Source of the DNA: JAAYDS01 sp039680625
GTDB taxonomy: Bacteria; Chloroflexota; Anaerolineae; UBA1429
Direction: 5' to 3'
Length of the DNA stretch: 15,376 nt
Assembly (NCBI GenBank): GCA_039680625.1
Contig: JBDKSN010000068.1
Coordinates: 1-15,376, forward strand
The translations under genes were made by a program, and so were the position numbers. Shown here piece after piece: positions 7,326 to 13,640 of this stretch; within the stretch, counting starts at the first letter, position 1; every line of letters begins with the position of its first letter. The notes under the pieces were generated by a model. The model saw only the letters and a list, made by a program, of their open reading frames with translations, was not told where the DNA came from and searched no databases.

Positions 7326-8287
7326 GTCAGCGTCCATGCGGCAGAGCCGAAGGCGGTCAGCAGCCCGCTCACCCACAAGAGGATGAGGCTCGCGACAATA
7401 ACGAGGGGCACCGCCACTGCACCGGTGAGCAGCGCAGACTGGCTGAGCGCATACACCCCCGCTGAGGGCGCGATCACCACCACCGCCAACAAGATAAAGA
7501 CAGGGATCAGCACCAGCCCCACGCCAAACGAGATCAGCGCCAGCCACAACCACATCAAGAGCGACTGACGGGGCTTGGCGCAGAAGAGCTTCCAGGCATT
7601 GCCGATGGCGTCGAACACACCATCGAGCGCCAGCACCGAAGCTCGCATAGCATAGGCTTGCACGGCCTTTTGCACGGCCACAATGGCAGCCAAGACCAGG
7701 GCCAGGCCCAACGCGACCACCAGGCCAATCAGCACGACCCAAACCATGCCCAACACGTGCGCGCCGTTATCGCTGGCCAGCATTACAATGCCGGGTGCCA
7801 GCACCAGGCCACCTGCGATGGCGTAGATGACCAGAGCGACGAACGTCACCACACCCACCACCAGGCCAATGAGCAGGTCCTGGGCAAAGAGCCGTAGAAA
7901 GCGCCGCCAGCCACGGCTGAGCACTTGGCCGAAAGTGGGCTTGCGCCCGCTGTCCAGCTCGTCAGCGGCGGCTACCAGGGCACCCTGGCACGTATAGGTG
8001 ACGATCACGCTGACCACCATCAACACCAAAGCCACGAGCATTGCCAGGAGTACTACGCCTATGCCCACCCTGGCAAAGCCTTCCCAGCCACGGGGACCAT
8101 AAGGCCAGTTGGGCATTCCCCAACCATAGCGGCCCATCCTGTTCCCATCGAACGCATACTGGAGGCCCTGGCCCATGCCTCTGCCCGCTCCGCCCCCGAA
8201 AATCGCCACCAGAATGCCCAACACCCACAACAACTTGTTGCGCCAGGTCAGCTCAGCGCTGCGTTTGATGATCTGCCAATAGTCCAT
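7250..8287 (-). CDS. Polytopic membrane protein of unknown function
   Basis: The 345-aa protein starts MDYWQIIKRSAELTWRNK, a motif common in uncharacterised membrane proteins whose first helix follows a short amphipathic W-rich segment. About six to seven hydrophobic segments can be seen: near residues 18-33, 75-99, 138-175 (probably two), 180-210, 250-280 and 292-320. A Gly/Trp/Pro-rich soluble loop lies after the first helix (GMPNWPYGPRGW). No enzymatic motif is evident. The C-terminus is an Ala/Pro-rich tail that overlaps the end of recN by 76 nt on the opposite strand. ATG 8287 is chosen for its GGGAGG site 5 nt upstream; the ORF extension to 8317 has none. A good promoter lies at 8329-8357. 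Transport or membrane-integrity roles would be guesses. Confidence 0.88.
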   Translation of the reverse strand: MDYWQIIKRSAELTWRNKLLWVLGILVAIFGGGAGRGMGQGLQYAFDGNRMGRYGWGMPNWPYGPRGWEGFARVGIGVVLLAMLVALVLMVVSVIVTYTCQGALVAAADELDSGRKPTFGQVLSRGWRRFLRLFAQDLLIGLVVGVVTFVALVIYAIAGGLVLAPGIVMLASDNGAHVLGMVWVVLIGLVVALGLALVLAAIVAVQKAVQAYAMRASVLALDGVFDAIGNAWKLFCAKPRQSLLMWLWLALISFGVGLVLIPVFILLAVVVIAPSAGVYALSQSALLTGAVAVPLVIVASLILLWVSGLLTAFGSAAWTLTYGELTLAAPPAMPPAAPATPSAES

Positions 8288-8328
8288 GCGAACCTCCCTG
8301 ACCGTCTGGAATGGCAACCTGCACCTCC

Positions 8329-8357
8329 ATTCTAGCCCACTGCAGATACCTACTCAA
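8329..8357 (-). promoter_or_regulatory. Promoter of the membrane-protein gene (TTGAGT-17-TAGAAT)
   Basis: On the minus strand TTGAGT (8357-8352) and TAGAAT (8334-8329) are 17 nt apart. The expected start near 8322 leaves a leader of about 35 nt containing the GGGAGG ribosome site. Confidence 0.6.
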
Positions 8358-8395
8358 GCGGTGTTGCCCCGCTCTTGCTGAAACAGAAGAAGCTA

Positions 8396-8460
8396 GTATA
8401 ACATATAAAAACGATAGTCATGGTGATCCATAGTCATATAACACATATTACTGGAGTACA
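8396..8460. other. AT-rich intergenic block with a 16-nt-spaced direct repeat
   Basis: The 264-nt gap between the membrane protein and hpf is strikingly AT-rich here compared with the rest of the window. ATAGTCAT occurs twice, at 8414-8421 and 8430-8437 (period 16 nt), with the imperfect palindrome ATGGTGATCCAT between and overlapping them (8420-8431). The related strings ATAACATATA and ATAACACATA flank the repeats. This lies between the two divergent promoters and could be a regulator-binding or curved-DNA element. No coding sequence is supported in this gap. Confidence 0.45.
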
Positions 8461-8489
8461 TTGACAGGCCCCATCGGGAATGTTATCAT
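8461..8489 (+). promoter_or_regulatory. Strong promoter of hpf (TTGACA-17-TATCAT, extended -10)
   Basis: A perfect -35 TTGACA (8461-8466) is followed after 17 nt by TATCAT (8484-8489), preceded by TGT (8481-8483) that forms an extended -10. Transcription would start near 8496, giving a leader of about 86 nt. It is one of the best matches to a vegetative promoter in the window, fitting a highly expressed gene. Confidence 0.75.
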
Positions 8490-8496
8490 AAGCGTA

Positions 8497-8532
8497 CTCC
8501 ATAGTGCGTTGCTGGTACGATGAGCAATGGAG
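8497..8532 (+). other. Hairpin at the very 5' end of the hpf transcript
   Basis: CTCCAT (8497-8502) pairs with ATGGAG (8527-8532), and inside it TGCT (8510-8513) pairs with AGCA (8523-8526), leaving a bulge on the 5' arm and an apical loop of about 9 nt. It begins one or two nt after the predicted transcription start, so it may stabilise the 5' end of the mRNA. It ends about 35 nt before the ribosome site and would not mask it. Confidence 0.4.
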
Positions 8533-8581
8533 CACAAGGTTACCGGTTTCGCGCGAGAGAGCATAGAAAGGAGCCAAGCAG

Positions 8582-9127
8582 ATGGAGATCCAGGTGAAGG
8601 GGCATAACCTCGAGGTGGGCGACACCTTGCGGAGTTATGTCGAGCGTAAAGTTAGTAAGCTGGATCGTTTTCTGCCACAGCTGGGGGAGGTTCAAGTCGA
8701 CCTTTCGGTCGAGAACTCTCGCCGTGCTGTGCAACGTCAGGTGGCGCAAATCACCGTGCGCAACGGCAGTGGCATTATCCTGCGGGCAGAAGAGCGCTCG
8801 GGTGACATGCGTCAGTCCATCGACGCCGCAATCGACAAGATGATCAATCAGATCCGTCGGTTCAAGGGCAAATACTGGGAGTCTCGCCGTGAGGGCAGCG
8901 TAGAACCCGTGTTCGTAGAGGAGCCTGAGGAAGAGGAAGAAGAGTCCCGCATCGTACGCATCAAGCGCTTTGAGACGCGCCCTATGGATGCTGAAGAGGC
9001 CATTGAGCAGATGGAGCTGCTGGGGCACGACTTTTTCCTGTTCTACAACATGGCGACCTCGAGCTATAGCGTGGTCTACAAGCGGCGCGACGGCGGCTAT
9101 GGCCTGCTGTTGCCCGAAGTCGTCTGA
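8582..9127 (+). CDS. hpf: Long-form ribosome hibernation-promoting factor
   Basis: At 181 aa this is the long HPF type, which binds the 30S subunit and dimerises 70S ribosomes into inactive 100S particles in stationary phase. The N-terminal S30AE/RaiA domain (about 1-100) starts MEIQVKGHNLEVGDTL and includes YVERKVSKLDRFLP and the basic helix IDKMINQIRRFKGKY. An acidic linker (about 108-123, Glu-rich) follows. The C-terminal dimerisation domain (about 124-178) contains RFETRPMDAEEAIEQMELLGHDFF, split by family convention before FLFYNMAT, and YSVVYKRRDGGYGLL. An AAAGGAG ribosome site lies 8 nt before the ATG. It is monocistronic, with a strong promoter and an intrinsic terminator 14 nt after its stop. 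Confidence 0.97.
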   Translation: MEIQVKGHNLEVGDTLRSYVERKVSKLDRFLPQLGEVQVDLSVENSRRAVQRQVAQITVRNGSGIILRAEERSGDMRQSIDAAIDKMINQIRRFKGKYWESRREGSVEPVFVEEPEEEEEESRIVRIKRFETRPMDAEEAIEQMELLGHDFFLFYNMATSSYSVVYKRRDGGYGLLLPEVV

Positions 9128-9140
9128 ACGAGAACGATCA

Positions 9141-9171
9141 ACAGGGCCGGGTTATCCCCGGCCCTGTTTTT
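9141..9171 (+). terminator. Intrinsic terminator of hpf
   Basis: An 11-bp GC-rich stem (ACAGGGCCGGG, 9141-9151, with CCCGGCCCTGT, 9157-9167) has a 5-nt loop and runs into five T residues (9167-9171). The stop codon of the opposing glycosyltransferase gene (TAA, 9154-9152) lies in the loop. On the minus strand the stem has no T tract after it, so it is expected to stop mainly hpf transcription. Confidence 0.92.
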
Positions 9172-9922
9172 GCTCCCGCCACAGCCTTTCCAACTGCACC
9201 GTCACCAGCAGACCATAGTGATAGGCCACCAGCGCGCACAACCGTAGTCCGGGCCAGCCATCGCGATAGCCCTGGAGCGAGACGTAGCGTCGCCAGAACT
9301 CGCGCAGTGGCTGGAGCACAAAGGTCCATGGCCGGGGGCGGATACCATCTTGAAAGCGGATCTGCGCCTCGAGCTGCACATACTGACGCTGCTTGGCTGT
9401 GAACTGGGCCACGTCACGATAGTTGTAGTGGATCAGCGGCTCTGTTAGGTAACCCTCGGGGCCGGCGAGCAGCACCACCTCATGCACTTGGCGATGAGGG
9501 TCATAGCGAGCCTGCCCACGGCGCAGCAGCCGAAGCTGGTAGTCGGGGTACCAGCCGCCATAGTGCATCTCGTGGCCAAAGATGATGTTGCGCCGGGGCA
9601 CCCACCAACCCTGGTTACTCTCGCGCGCCATGGCGGCGCGTAGCTCGGCCTCGAGCGCGGGCGTGCAACGCTCGTCTGTGTCGAGAAAGAACACCCACTC
9701 CCCACCCGCCTGTTCCAGGGCATAGTTGCGTTGCGACGCAAAGTCAGTAAAGACGTGCGGCAACACGCGCGCGCCCCGTTCGCGGGCCAGCGCAGCAGTA
9801 CCATCGGTGCTGCGCGTGTCGAGCACCACCAACAGATCGTCGGCCCAAGCCACACTGTCGAGGCAAGCGGCGATGTCTTGCTCATTGTTGGCCGCCAACA
9901 CCGCCGCGGTGATGGTGCTCAT
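9152..9922 (-). CDS. Family 2 glycosyltransferase (WaaE/KdtX-like)
   Basis: The 256-aa protein has a GT-A fold N-terminus (ITAAVLAANNEQDIAACLDS, then DDLLVVLDTRSTDGT), the metal-binding DxD as FLDTDER (about residues 79-85), and a GGWYPDYQLRLLRR motif followed by VHEVV. This order is typical of the LPS-core WaaE/KdtX-like branch of GT2, which transfers a sugar from a nucleotide donor at the cytoplasmic face of the membrane. The C-terminal part (GWPGLRLCALVAYHYGLLV) is hydrophobic and probably membrane-associated. ATG 9922 is chosen because it overlaps the TGA of the upstream glycosyltransferase as ATGA, a translational-coupling arrangement; the longer GTG start at 9931 is less likely. The acceptor is unknown. 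Because the host may lack LPS, the product could be any surface glycan or glycolipid. Confidence 0.9.
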   Translation of the reverse strand: MSTITAAVLAANNEQDIAACLDSVAWADDLLVVLDTRSTDGTAALARERGARVLPHVFTDFASQRNYALEQAGGEWVFFLDTDERCTPALEAELRAAMARESNQGWWVPRRNIIFGHEMHYGGWYPDYQLRLLRRGQARYDPHRQVHEVVLLAGPEGYLTEPLIHYNYRDVAQFTAKQRQYVQLEAQIRFQDGIRPRPWTFVLQPLREFWRRYVSLQGYRDGWPGLRLCALVAYHYGLLVTVQLERLWREQKQGRG

Positions 9923-10860
9923 GCGCACCACTCGAGCACTTGACGGTAGGCATCGAGACGCGGTGCGGCCTCGCGGGCCGAAAGCGTACCCTGCGCCACC
10001 TCACGCTCGGTGGCGCGGCGCAGCGAATGCATACCTGCGGCAATGATCCGCCGCGCCAGCCACCTATAGACGCGCGAGTAATAGCGGTCGAACAGCAGCA
10101 ACCGGCTGCGCCAGAGGGCGAGAAACATCTGCTCGCGAAACTGGCGCGTGCTTTGGCCCGCATAGTGCGTGATGCGCGCCGCGGGCACGAGATAGATCGC
10201 CCAACCCGCGCGGCGCACACGCAGGCAATAGTCTATCTCTTCGCAGTACATGAAATAGCTCTCGTCTAGCAGGCCTACGTCGGCGAGGGTCTCGTGGCGG
10301 ATCAACATGGCCGCACCCAACGGGTGGTCGATCGGGAAAGGCTCTCCGCGGTCATAGCGACGCCGCGGATAGCGGCCGTTGAGGGGCGAGTCGAGCAAGC
10401 GATGATGCAGGGGCCAAAAGTCCAGGAACAGCATGAGTAACGTAGGAAAATGAAACGCCCCGTGCTGAAAGCTGCCGTCGGCATAGGCGAGCTGTGCCCC
10501 CGCGAGGCCCACCTGGGGGTGCTTTTGCATAAAGCTCACCAGCTGGCCAAGCGCGTCTGGAGCGAGCACGGTGTCTGGGTTGAGCACCAACACATAGCGC
10601 GGTGCTTGTTCGGCGATCATGAGTTGGCGCAGAGCCTCGTTGGCGCCCGCGGCATAGCCGCGATTGTCTGCCAGTGCGCACAACGTGGCTTGGGGAAACT
10701 CGGTCGCCACCATCGCCGCGCTCCCATCGGCAGAGGCGTTGTCGACCACCCAGACTTGGCCCTCGAGGCCGCTGTGGCGCAACGCGGCATACACCGATTG
10801 CAGACACGCGCGGGTCAGTTCATGGACATTGTAGCTGACGATGACGATGGCCAGGTCCAT
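9919..10860 (-). CDS. Family 2 glycosyltransferase (WbbL/rhamnosyltransferase-like)
   Basis: The 313-aa protein shows the WbbL-type GT2 pattern: AIVIVSYNVHELTRACLQS at the N-terminus, VVDNASADGS (about 37-46), NRGYAAGANEAL (about 65-76), VLNPDTVLAP as the DxD-equivalent (about 92-101), an HPLGAAMLIR acceptor-loop segment, and EEIDYCLRVRRAGW near residues 206-219. Relatives transfer rhamnose or other sugars in O-antigen, cell-wall galactan or exopolysaccharide assembly; the actual sugar is not readable. Its ATG (10860) overlaps the TGA of the lipoprotein gene by one base (TGATG), and its own TGA overlaps the next gene as ATGA, so all three are probably translated as a coupled unit. Confidence 0.92.
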   Translation of the reverse strand: MDLAIVIVSYNVHELTRACLQSVYAALRHSGLEGQVWVVDNASADGSAAMVATEFPQATLCALADNRGYAAGANEALRQLMIAEQAPRYVLVLNPDTVLAPDALGQLVSFMQKHPQVGLAGAQLAYADGSFQHGAFHFPTLLMLFLDFWPLHHRLLDSPLNGRYPRRRYDRGEPFPIDHPLGAAMLIRHETLADVGLLDESYFMYCEEIDYCLRVRRAGWAIYLVPAARITHYAGQSTRQFREQMFLALWRSRLLLFDRYYSRVYRWLARRIIAAGMHSLRRATEREVAQGTLSAREAAPRLDAYRQVLEWCA

Positions 10861-12062
10861 CAGAAACCGATCGAGATGACCGTCGGCTCGACCTGATCCT
10901 GCACCACCCGGACAGCCTCATGCAAGAGGCCGATCCAGTAGTGCGGCTCGGTGGAGAAAGGCTTGTCGATGATCTGCAGGTGGCCGGTCACGGTGACAGC
11001 CTGGCCAGGCATGAGGTACTTTTGTGGGCCAGAGCTGGTCTCGATGGTGGTCAATTCCTCATCCATGCCGAGCTGCCAGCGGAAGGGATACGCACGCCCC
11101 GAGCTATTCCCCTCATAATCCAAGCCAACGCGAAAGACGCCGGGCTGCTCATACTCGCCCAGCGTGTTAAAGTTCTCGGACGTGGTATAGGTGGTGCCCG
11201 GCTCCGGCCCGCTGGTGCGCACCGGCACAGGCCCAATGTTCTTGACCGTGCAGGTAAAGGTCAACGTGCCGCCCAGGGGCAGAGTGGTCGGCTCGAACTT
11301 GGCCGCGCGGTTGACGATCTCGACCTGGGGCACGCCGCCGCCGGTGATGGTCAGCTCTCCGGTCACCCGCGCGACATTGCCCACCGCATCTTCGGCCTCG
11401 ACGACCACCGTGTAGGTGCCGTCGGGCGGGGGGGTGGCGCCCAAATCGACGCCGCCGTCATAGTCGTGCTCATGCGTGCCCACAGCGCCCATCTCGCGGA
11501 TCGCATCTTCAGGAACGGCATACTTGTTGCCGTCTGCATCGAGCAGATAGACTTCTACACGGGTAGCCTCTTTGTTGAGGTTGTAGCCGATGGTCACCCG
11601 GTCAGAGATGCCGTCGCGGTTGGGCGTAAAACTAGCTGGCCAGATGCTGAGGCCCTGGATCTCGAGCGGCACCGGATCGCCATTCTCGATGGTGAGCGCT
11701 AGCTCTGCAGTATCGCGTCGCCCGTGTTCATCGACGGCCTCAAAGTAGAGGGTGTATTCGCCGTCGGGCAAGAGCCGATCGGCGATCACGCCGCCGAAAT
11801 AGGCGGTGCGCTCGCCGCGCGATCGGCGTTGCTCCTCGCGGAATACGTGTCGCTCGCCTTGGGCGTCGATCACATAGATGCTGATAGTGGATTGACGCGT
11901 CAGGCGATAGGTGATCTCGGCGACATCGGATACGCCGTCGGCGTTGGGTGAGATGACCGCCGGGCGCACACTCACATCGGTGAGTAGGTCGCGACTGCCA
12001 CAGCCTGCCAACAGACCCAAGCTGAGGATAACGAGTGCAATGAATAGGGCGCGTTTTGGCAC
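10860..12062 (-). CDS. Lipoprotein with duplicated FlgD-Ig-like domains and a third beta-sandwich domain
   Basis: The start is GTG 12062, giving MPKRALFIALVILSLGLLAGCGS with the lipobox LAGC (C21); AGGAGG stands 6 nt upstream and a TATAAT box further up. The mature protein (about 380 aa) has two homologous repeats. The first (about 28-115) opens with SPNADGVSD and ends in PDGEYTLYFEAVDEHGR. The second (about 125-225) opens with TPNRDGISD and ends in PDGTYTVVVEAEDAVGN. This resembles FlgD Ig-like and gliding-motility C-terminal domains, where the Asp/Asn-rich loop can bind calcium. A third region (about 230-345, LGGTLTFTCTVKNIG then EYEQPGVFRVGLDYEG) looks like another extracellular Ig-type domain. 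It is probably anchored on the outer face of the cytoplasmic membrane. Its coupling to two glycosyltransferases suggests a link with a surface glycan, but the function is unknown. Confidence 0.88.
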   Translation of the reverse strand: MPKRALFIALVILSLGLLAGCGSRDLLTDVSVRPAVISPNADGVSDVAEITYRLTRQSTISIYVIDAQGERHVFREEQRRSRGERTAYFGGVIADRLLPDGEYTLYFEAVDEHGRRDTAELALTIENGDPVPLEIQGLSIWPASFTPNRDGISDRVTIGYNLNKEATRVEVYLLDADGNKYAVPEDAIREMGAVGTHEHDYDGGVDLGATPPPDGTYTVVVEAEDAVGNVARVTGELTITGGGVPQVEIVNRAAKFEPTTLPLGGTLTFTCTVKNIGPVPVRTSGPEPGTTYTTSENFNTLGEYEQPGVFRVGLDYEGNSSGRAYPFRWQLGMDEELTTIETSSGPQKYLMPGQAVTVTGHLQIIDKPFSTEPHYWIGLLHEAVRVVQDQVEPTVISIGF

Positions 12063-12068
12063 GCGCAG

Positions 12069-12074
12069 CCTCCT
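12069..12074 (-). promoter_or_regulatory. Shine-Dalgarno AGGAGG fixing the GTG start of the lipoprotein gene
   Basis: AGGAGG lies 6 nt before GTG 12062. The upstream in-frame ATG at 12089 overlaps the region just after the -10 box and has no ribosome site, so the short start is preferred; it also gives a signal peptide of normal length. Confidence 0.82.
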
Positions 12075-12089
12075 GGGAATGACTAGCAT

Positions 12090-12098
12090 ATTATACCA
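12090..12098 (-). promoter_or_regulatory. Extended -10 promoter (TGGTATAAT) of the lipoprotein/glycosyltransferase operon
   Basis: On the minus strand TATAAT (12095-12090) is perfect and preceded by TGG, an extended -10. No good -35 is visible 16-18 nt upstream (CACTCG or ACACTC), consistent with an extended -10 promoter. The predicted start near 12083 gives a leader of about 21 nt to GTG 12062. Confidence 0.65.
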
Positions 12099-12174
12099 AC
12101 AATCGATAGCAGCGAGTGTAGCTGGCGAGCGCCCGAGCGTCAACTTGGTGTGTTCCTCATGGGCGTTGTATCCT

Positions 12175-12202
12175 TTGCTGTCGCCGCCGCGCTGCCTACA
12201 AT
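12175..12202 (+). promoter_or_regulatory. Possible promoter of folC
   Basis: TTGCTG (12175-12180) and TACAAT (12197-12202) are separated by 16 nt, about 30 nt before the ATG of folC. The -10 box is 5/6 to consensus; the -35 is 4/6. Confidence 0.45.
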
Positions 12203-12232
12203 GCGGGATCAGACAGCCATCACCGAGGAGCC

Positions 12233-13588
12233 ATGCTCACCTACGAACAAGCCCTGCGCATCGTCTTTCGGCATACTGACCTGGAGCTGGGCGACCGACC
12301 ACCCTATGCCGAGCGCATCTGGCGGCTAGAGCGCATGAACGAGTTCCTCCATGCCCTGGGCGACCCTCAGCTCTGCTATCCGGCAGTGCACGTCGCCGGC
12401 ACCAAGGGCAAGGGCTCGACCACGGCGATGATCGCCTCGATCCTGCAAACCGCTGGCCTGCGCACTGGCATGTATACGTCGCCGCATCTGCATTCGTTCC
12501 GTGAGCGCATCCAGCTCGATGGCGAGCTCATCCCCGAGGAGGCCATGGCTGGCCTGGTCGAGCGCATGGCGCCCGTGATCGCCGAACGCCCCGAAGTCAC
12601 CGTGTTCGAGATCATCACTGCGCTGGCCATGCTCTATTATGCCGAGGCGGGCGTCGACTGGGCCGTATTCGAGGTGGGCTTGGGCGGGCGGCTCGACGCG
12701 ACGAATGTGCTACACCCGCGCGTCTCTGTCATCACGTCGATCAGCCTCGACCACATGGCCGTCTTGGGGCCGACTGTGGGCCACATCGCCCGTGAGAAGG
12801 CCGGCATCATCAAGCCCGGCGTGCCGGTGATCTCGGCGCCGCAACAGGCCGAGGCATTGTCAGTGATCGCCGACATCGCCGCCGAGCGCGGTGCCCCGCT
12901 CACGCTGGGTGGGCGTGACTGGCAGTGGCGCAGCTTGGGCGACGCTGGGCATGAGATGAGGCTGTATCGCACCGGCAATGAGCAACAGCCCGAGTATCCC
13001 GCGCTGGCCGTGCCTCTGCGCGGCGAGCATCAGCTAGAGAACGCCACCAACGCCGCCTTGGCTATCGAGGCGCTGCGTGCGCAAGGCCTGGCGGTGTCGC
13101 GCGCCGAGGTTGCCGCCGGCATCGCCTCGGTGCGCTGGCCAGGCCGCTTTGAGGTGCTCCAGCATCAGCCCCCGTTTGTCGTCGACGGCGCTCATAACGT
13201 GGACTCGATGCAGAAACTGTTGCGCACGGTCGAGGCCGAGTTCCCCGAACAACGGCCGGTGGTGATCTTTGGCGCCGGCCGGGGCCACATTCCAACCGAC
13301 TTGCTCGTGGTGCTGGCCGGTCACGTTGCGCGGCTGTATCTCGTCAAGGCGAATCACCCCAAAGCCGCCGAGGTTGCCGAACTATCCGCCTCAGCCCAAG
13401 CGCTGGGGATCGAGGCGATCGCTTGCGCCACGGTCGACGAGGGGGTAGAGCGCGCCCTGGCCTCGGCCCGGCCCGAGGAGGTCGTGCTGGCCACCGGCTC
13501 GCTGTTTGTGGTGGCCGAGGCACGCCGCGCCTGGTTGGCGCACAGTGGCTTGAGCCTGCCCCCTGGCGATCCGCCGGGTGTGTACTGA
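12233..13588 (+). CDS. folC: Folylpolyglutamate synthase / dihydrofolate synthase (FolC)
   Basis: FolC adds glutamate to dihydropteroate and/or extends the polyglutamate tail of folates in the cytosol using ATP. The 451-aa length fits. The N-terminal Mur-ligase ATPase domain carries the P-loop VAGTKGKGSTT (about 54-64), then TSPHLHSFRERIQ, VFEVGLGGRLDATNV and SISLDHMAVLGPTVGHIAREKAGI split here as family signature segments. The C-terminal domain has RWPGRFEV and VVDGAHNVDSM. These motifs separate FolC from MurC-F. Whether it has both activities or only FPGS cannot be decided by sight. GAGGAG stands just upstream of the ATG at short spacing. It is a single-gene unit convergent with trpB2; a stem-loop lies between the two genes. 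Confidence 0.96.
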   Translation: MLTYEQALRIVFRHTDLELGDRPPYAERIWRLERMNEFLHALGDPQLCYPAVHVAGTKGKGSTTAMIASILQTAGLRTGMYTSPHLHSFRERIQLDGELIPEEAMAGLVERMAPVIAERPEVTVFEIITALAMLYYAEAGVDWAVFEVGLGGRLDATNVLHPRVSVITSISLDHMAVLGPTVGHIAREKAGIIKPGVPVISAPQQAEALSVIADIAAERGAPLTLGGRDWQWRSLGDAGHEMRLYRTGNEQQPEYPALAVPLRGEHQLENATNAALAIEALRAQGLAVSRAEVAAGIASVRWPGRFEVLQHQPPFVVDGAHNVDSMQKLLRTVEAEFPEQRPVVIFGAGRGHIPTDLLVVLAGHVARLYLVKANHPKAAEVAELSASAQALGIEAIACATVDEGVERALASARPEEVVLATGSLFVVAEARRAWLAHSGLSLPPGDPPGVY

Positions 13589-13600
13589 GCAGAGCAGCAT

Positions 13601-13627
13601 GAGGGGGCAAGTCGGGCTTGCCCCCTC
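13601..13627. terminator. Stem-loop between convergent folC and trpB2, probable bidirectional terminator
   Basis: GAGGGGGCAAG (13601-13611) pairs perfectly with CTTGCCCCCTC (13617-13627) around the loop TCGGG. It starts 12 nt after folC ends and stops 13 nt before the trpB2 stop on the other strand. No T tract follows on either strand, so it may be a weak or factor-assisted terminator or an mRNA 3'-end stabiliser. Confidence 0.6.
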
Positions 13628-13640
13628 TCACTTGCGCGAG

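Noticed and set aside
8434..8625. 63-aa ORF on the minus strand across the hpf promoter and leader
   Set aside because: It overlaps the hpf start and promoter, has no ribosome site and a composition unlike a protein.
10920..11702. 260-aa plus-strand ORF opposite the lipoprotein gene
   Set aside because: Long only because GC-rich DNA has few stops. The minus strand carries a lipobox, domain repeats and a coupled neighbour.
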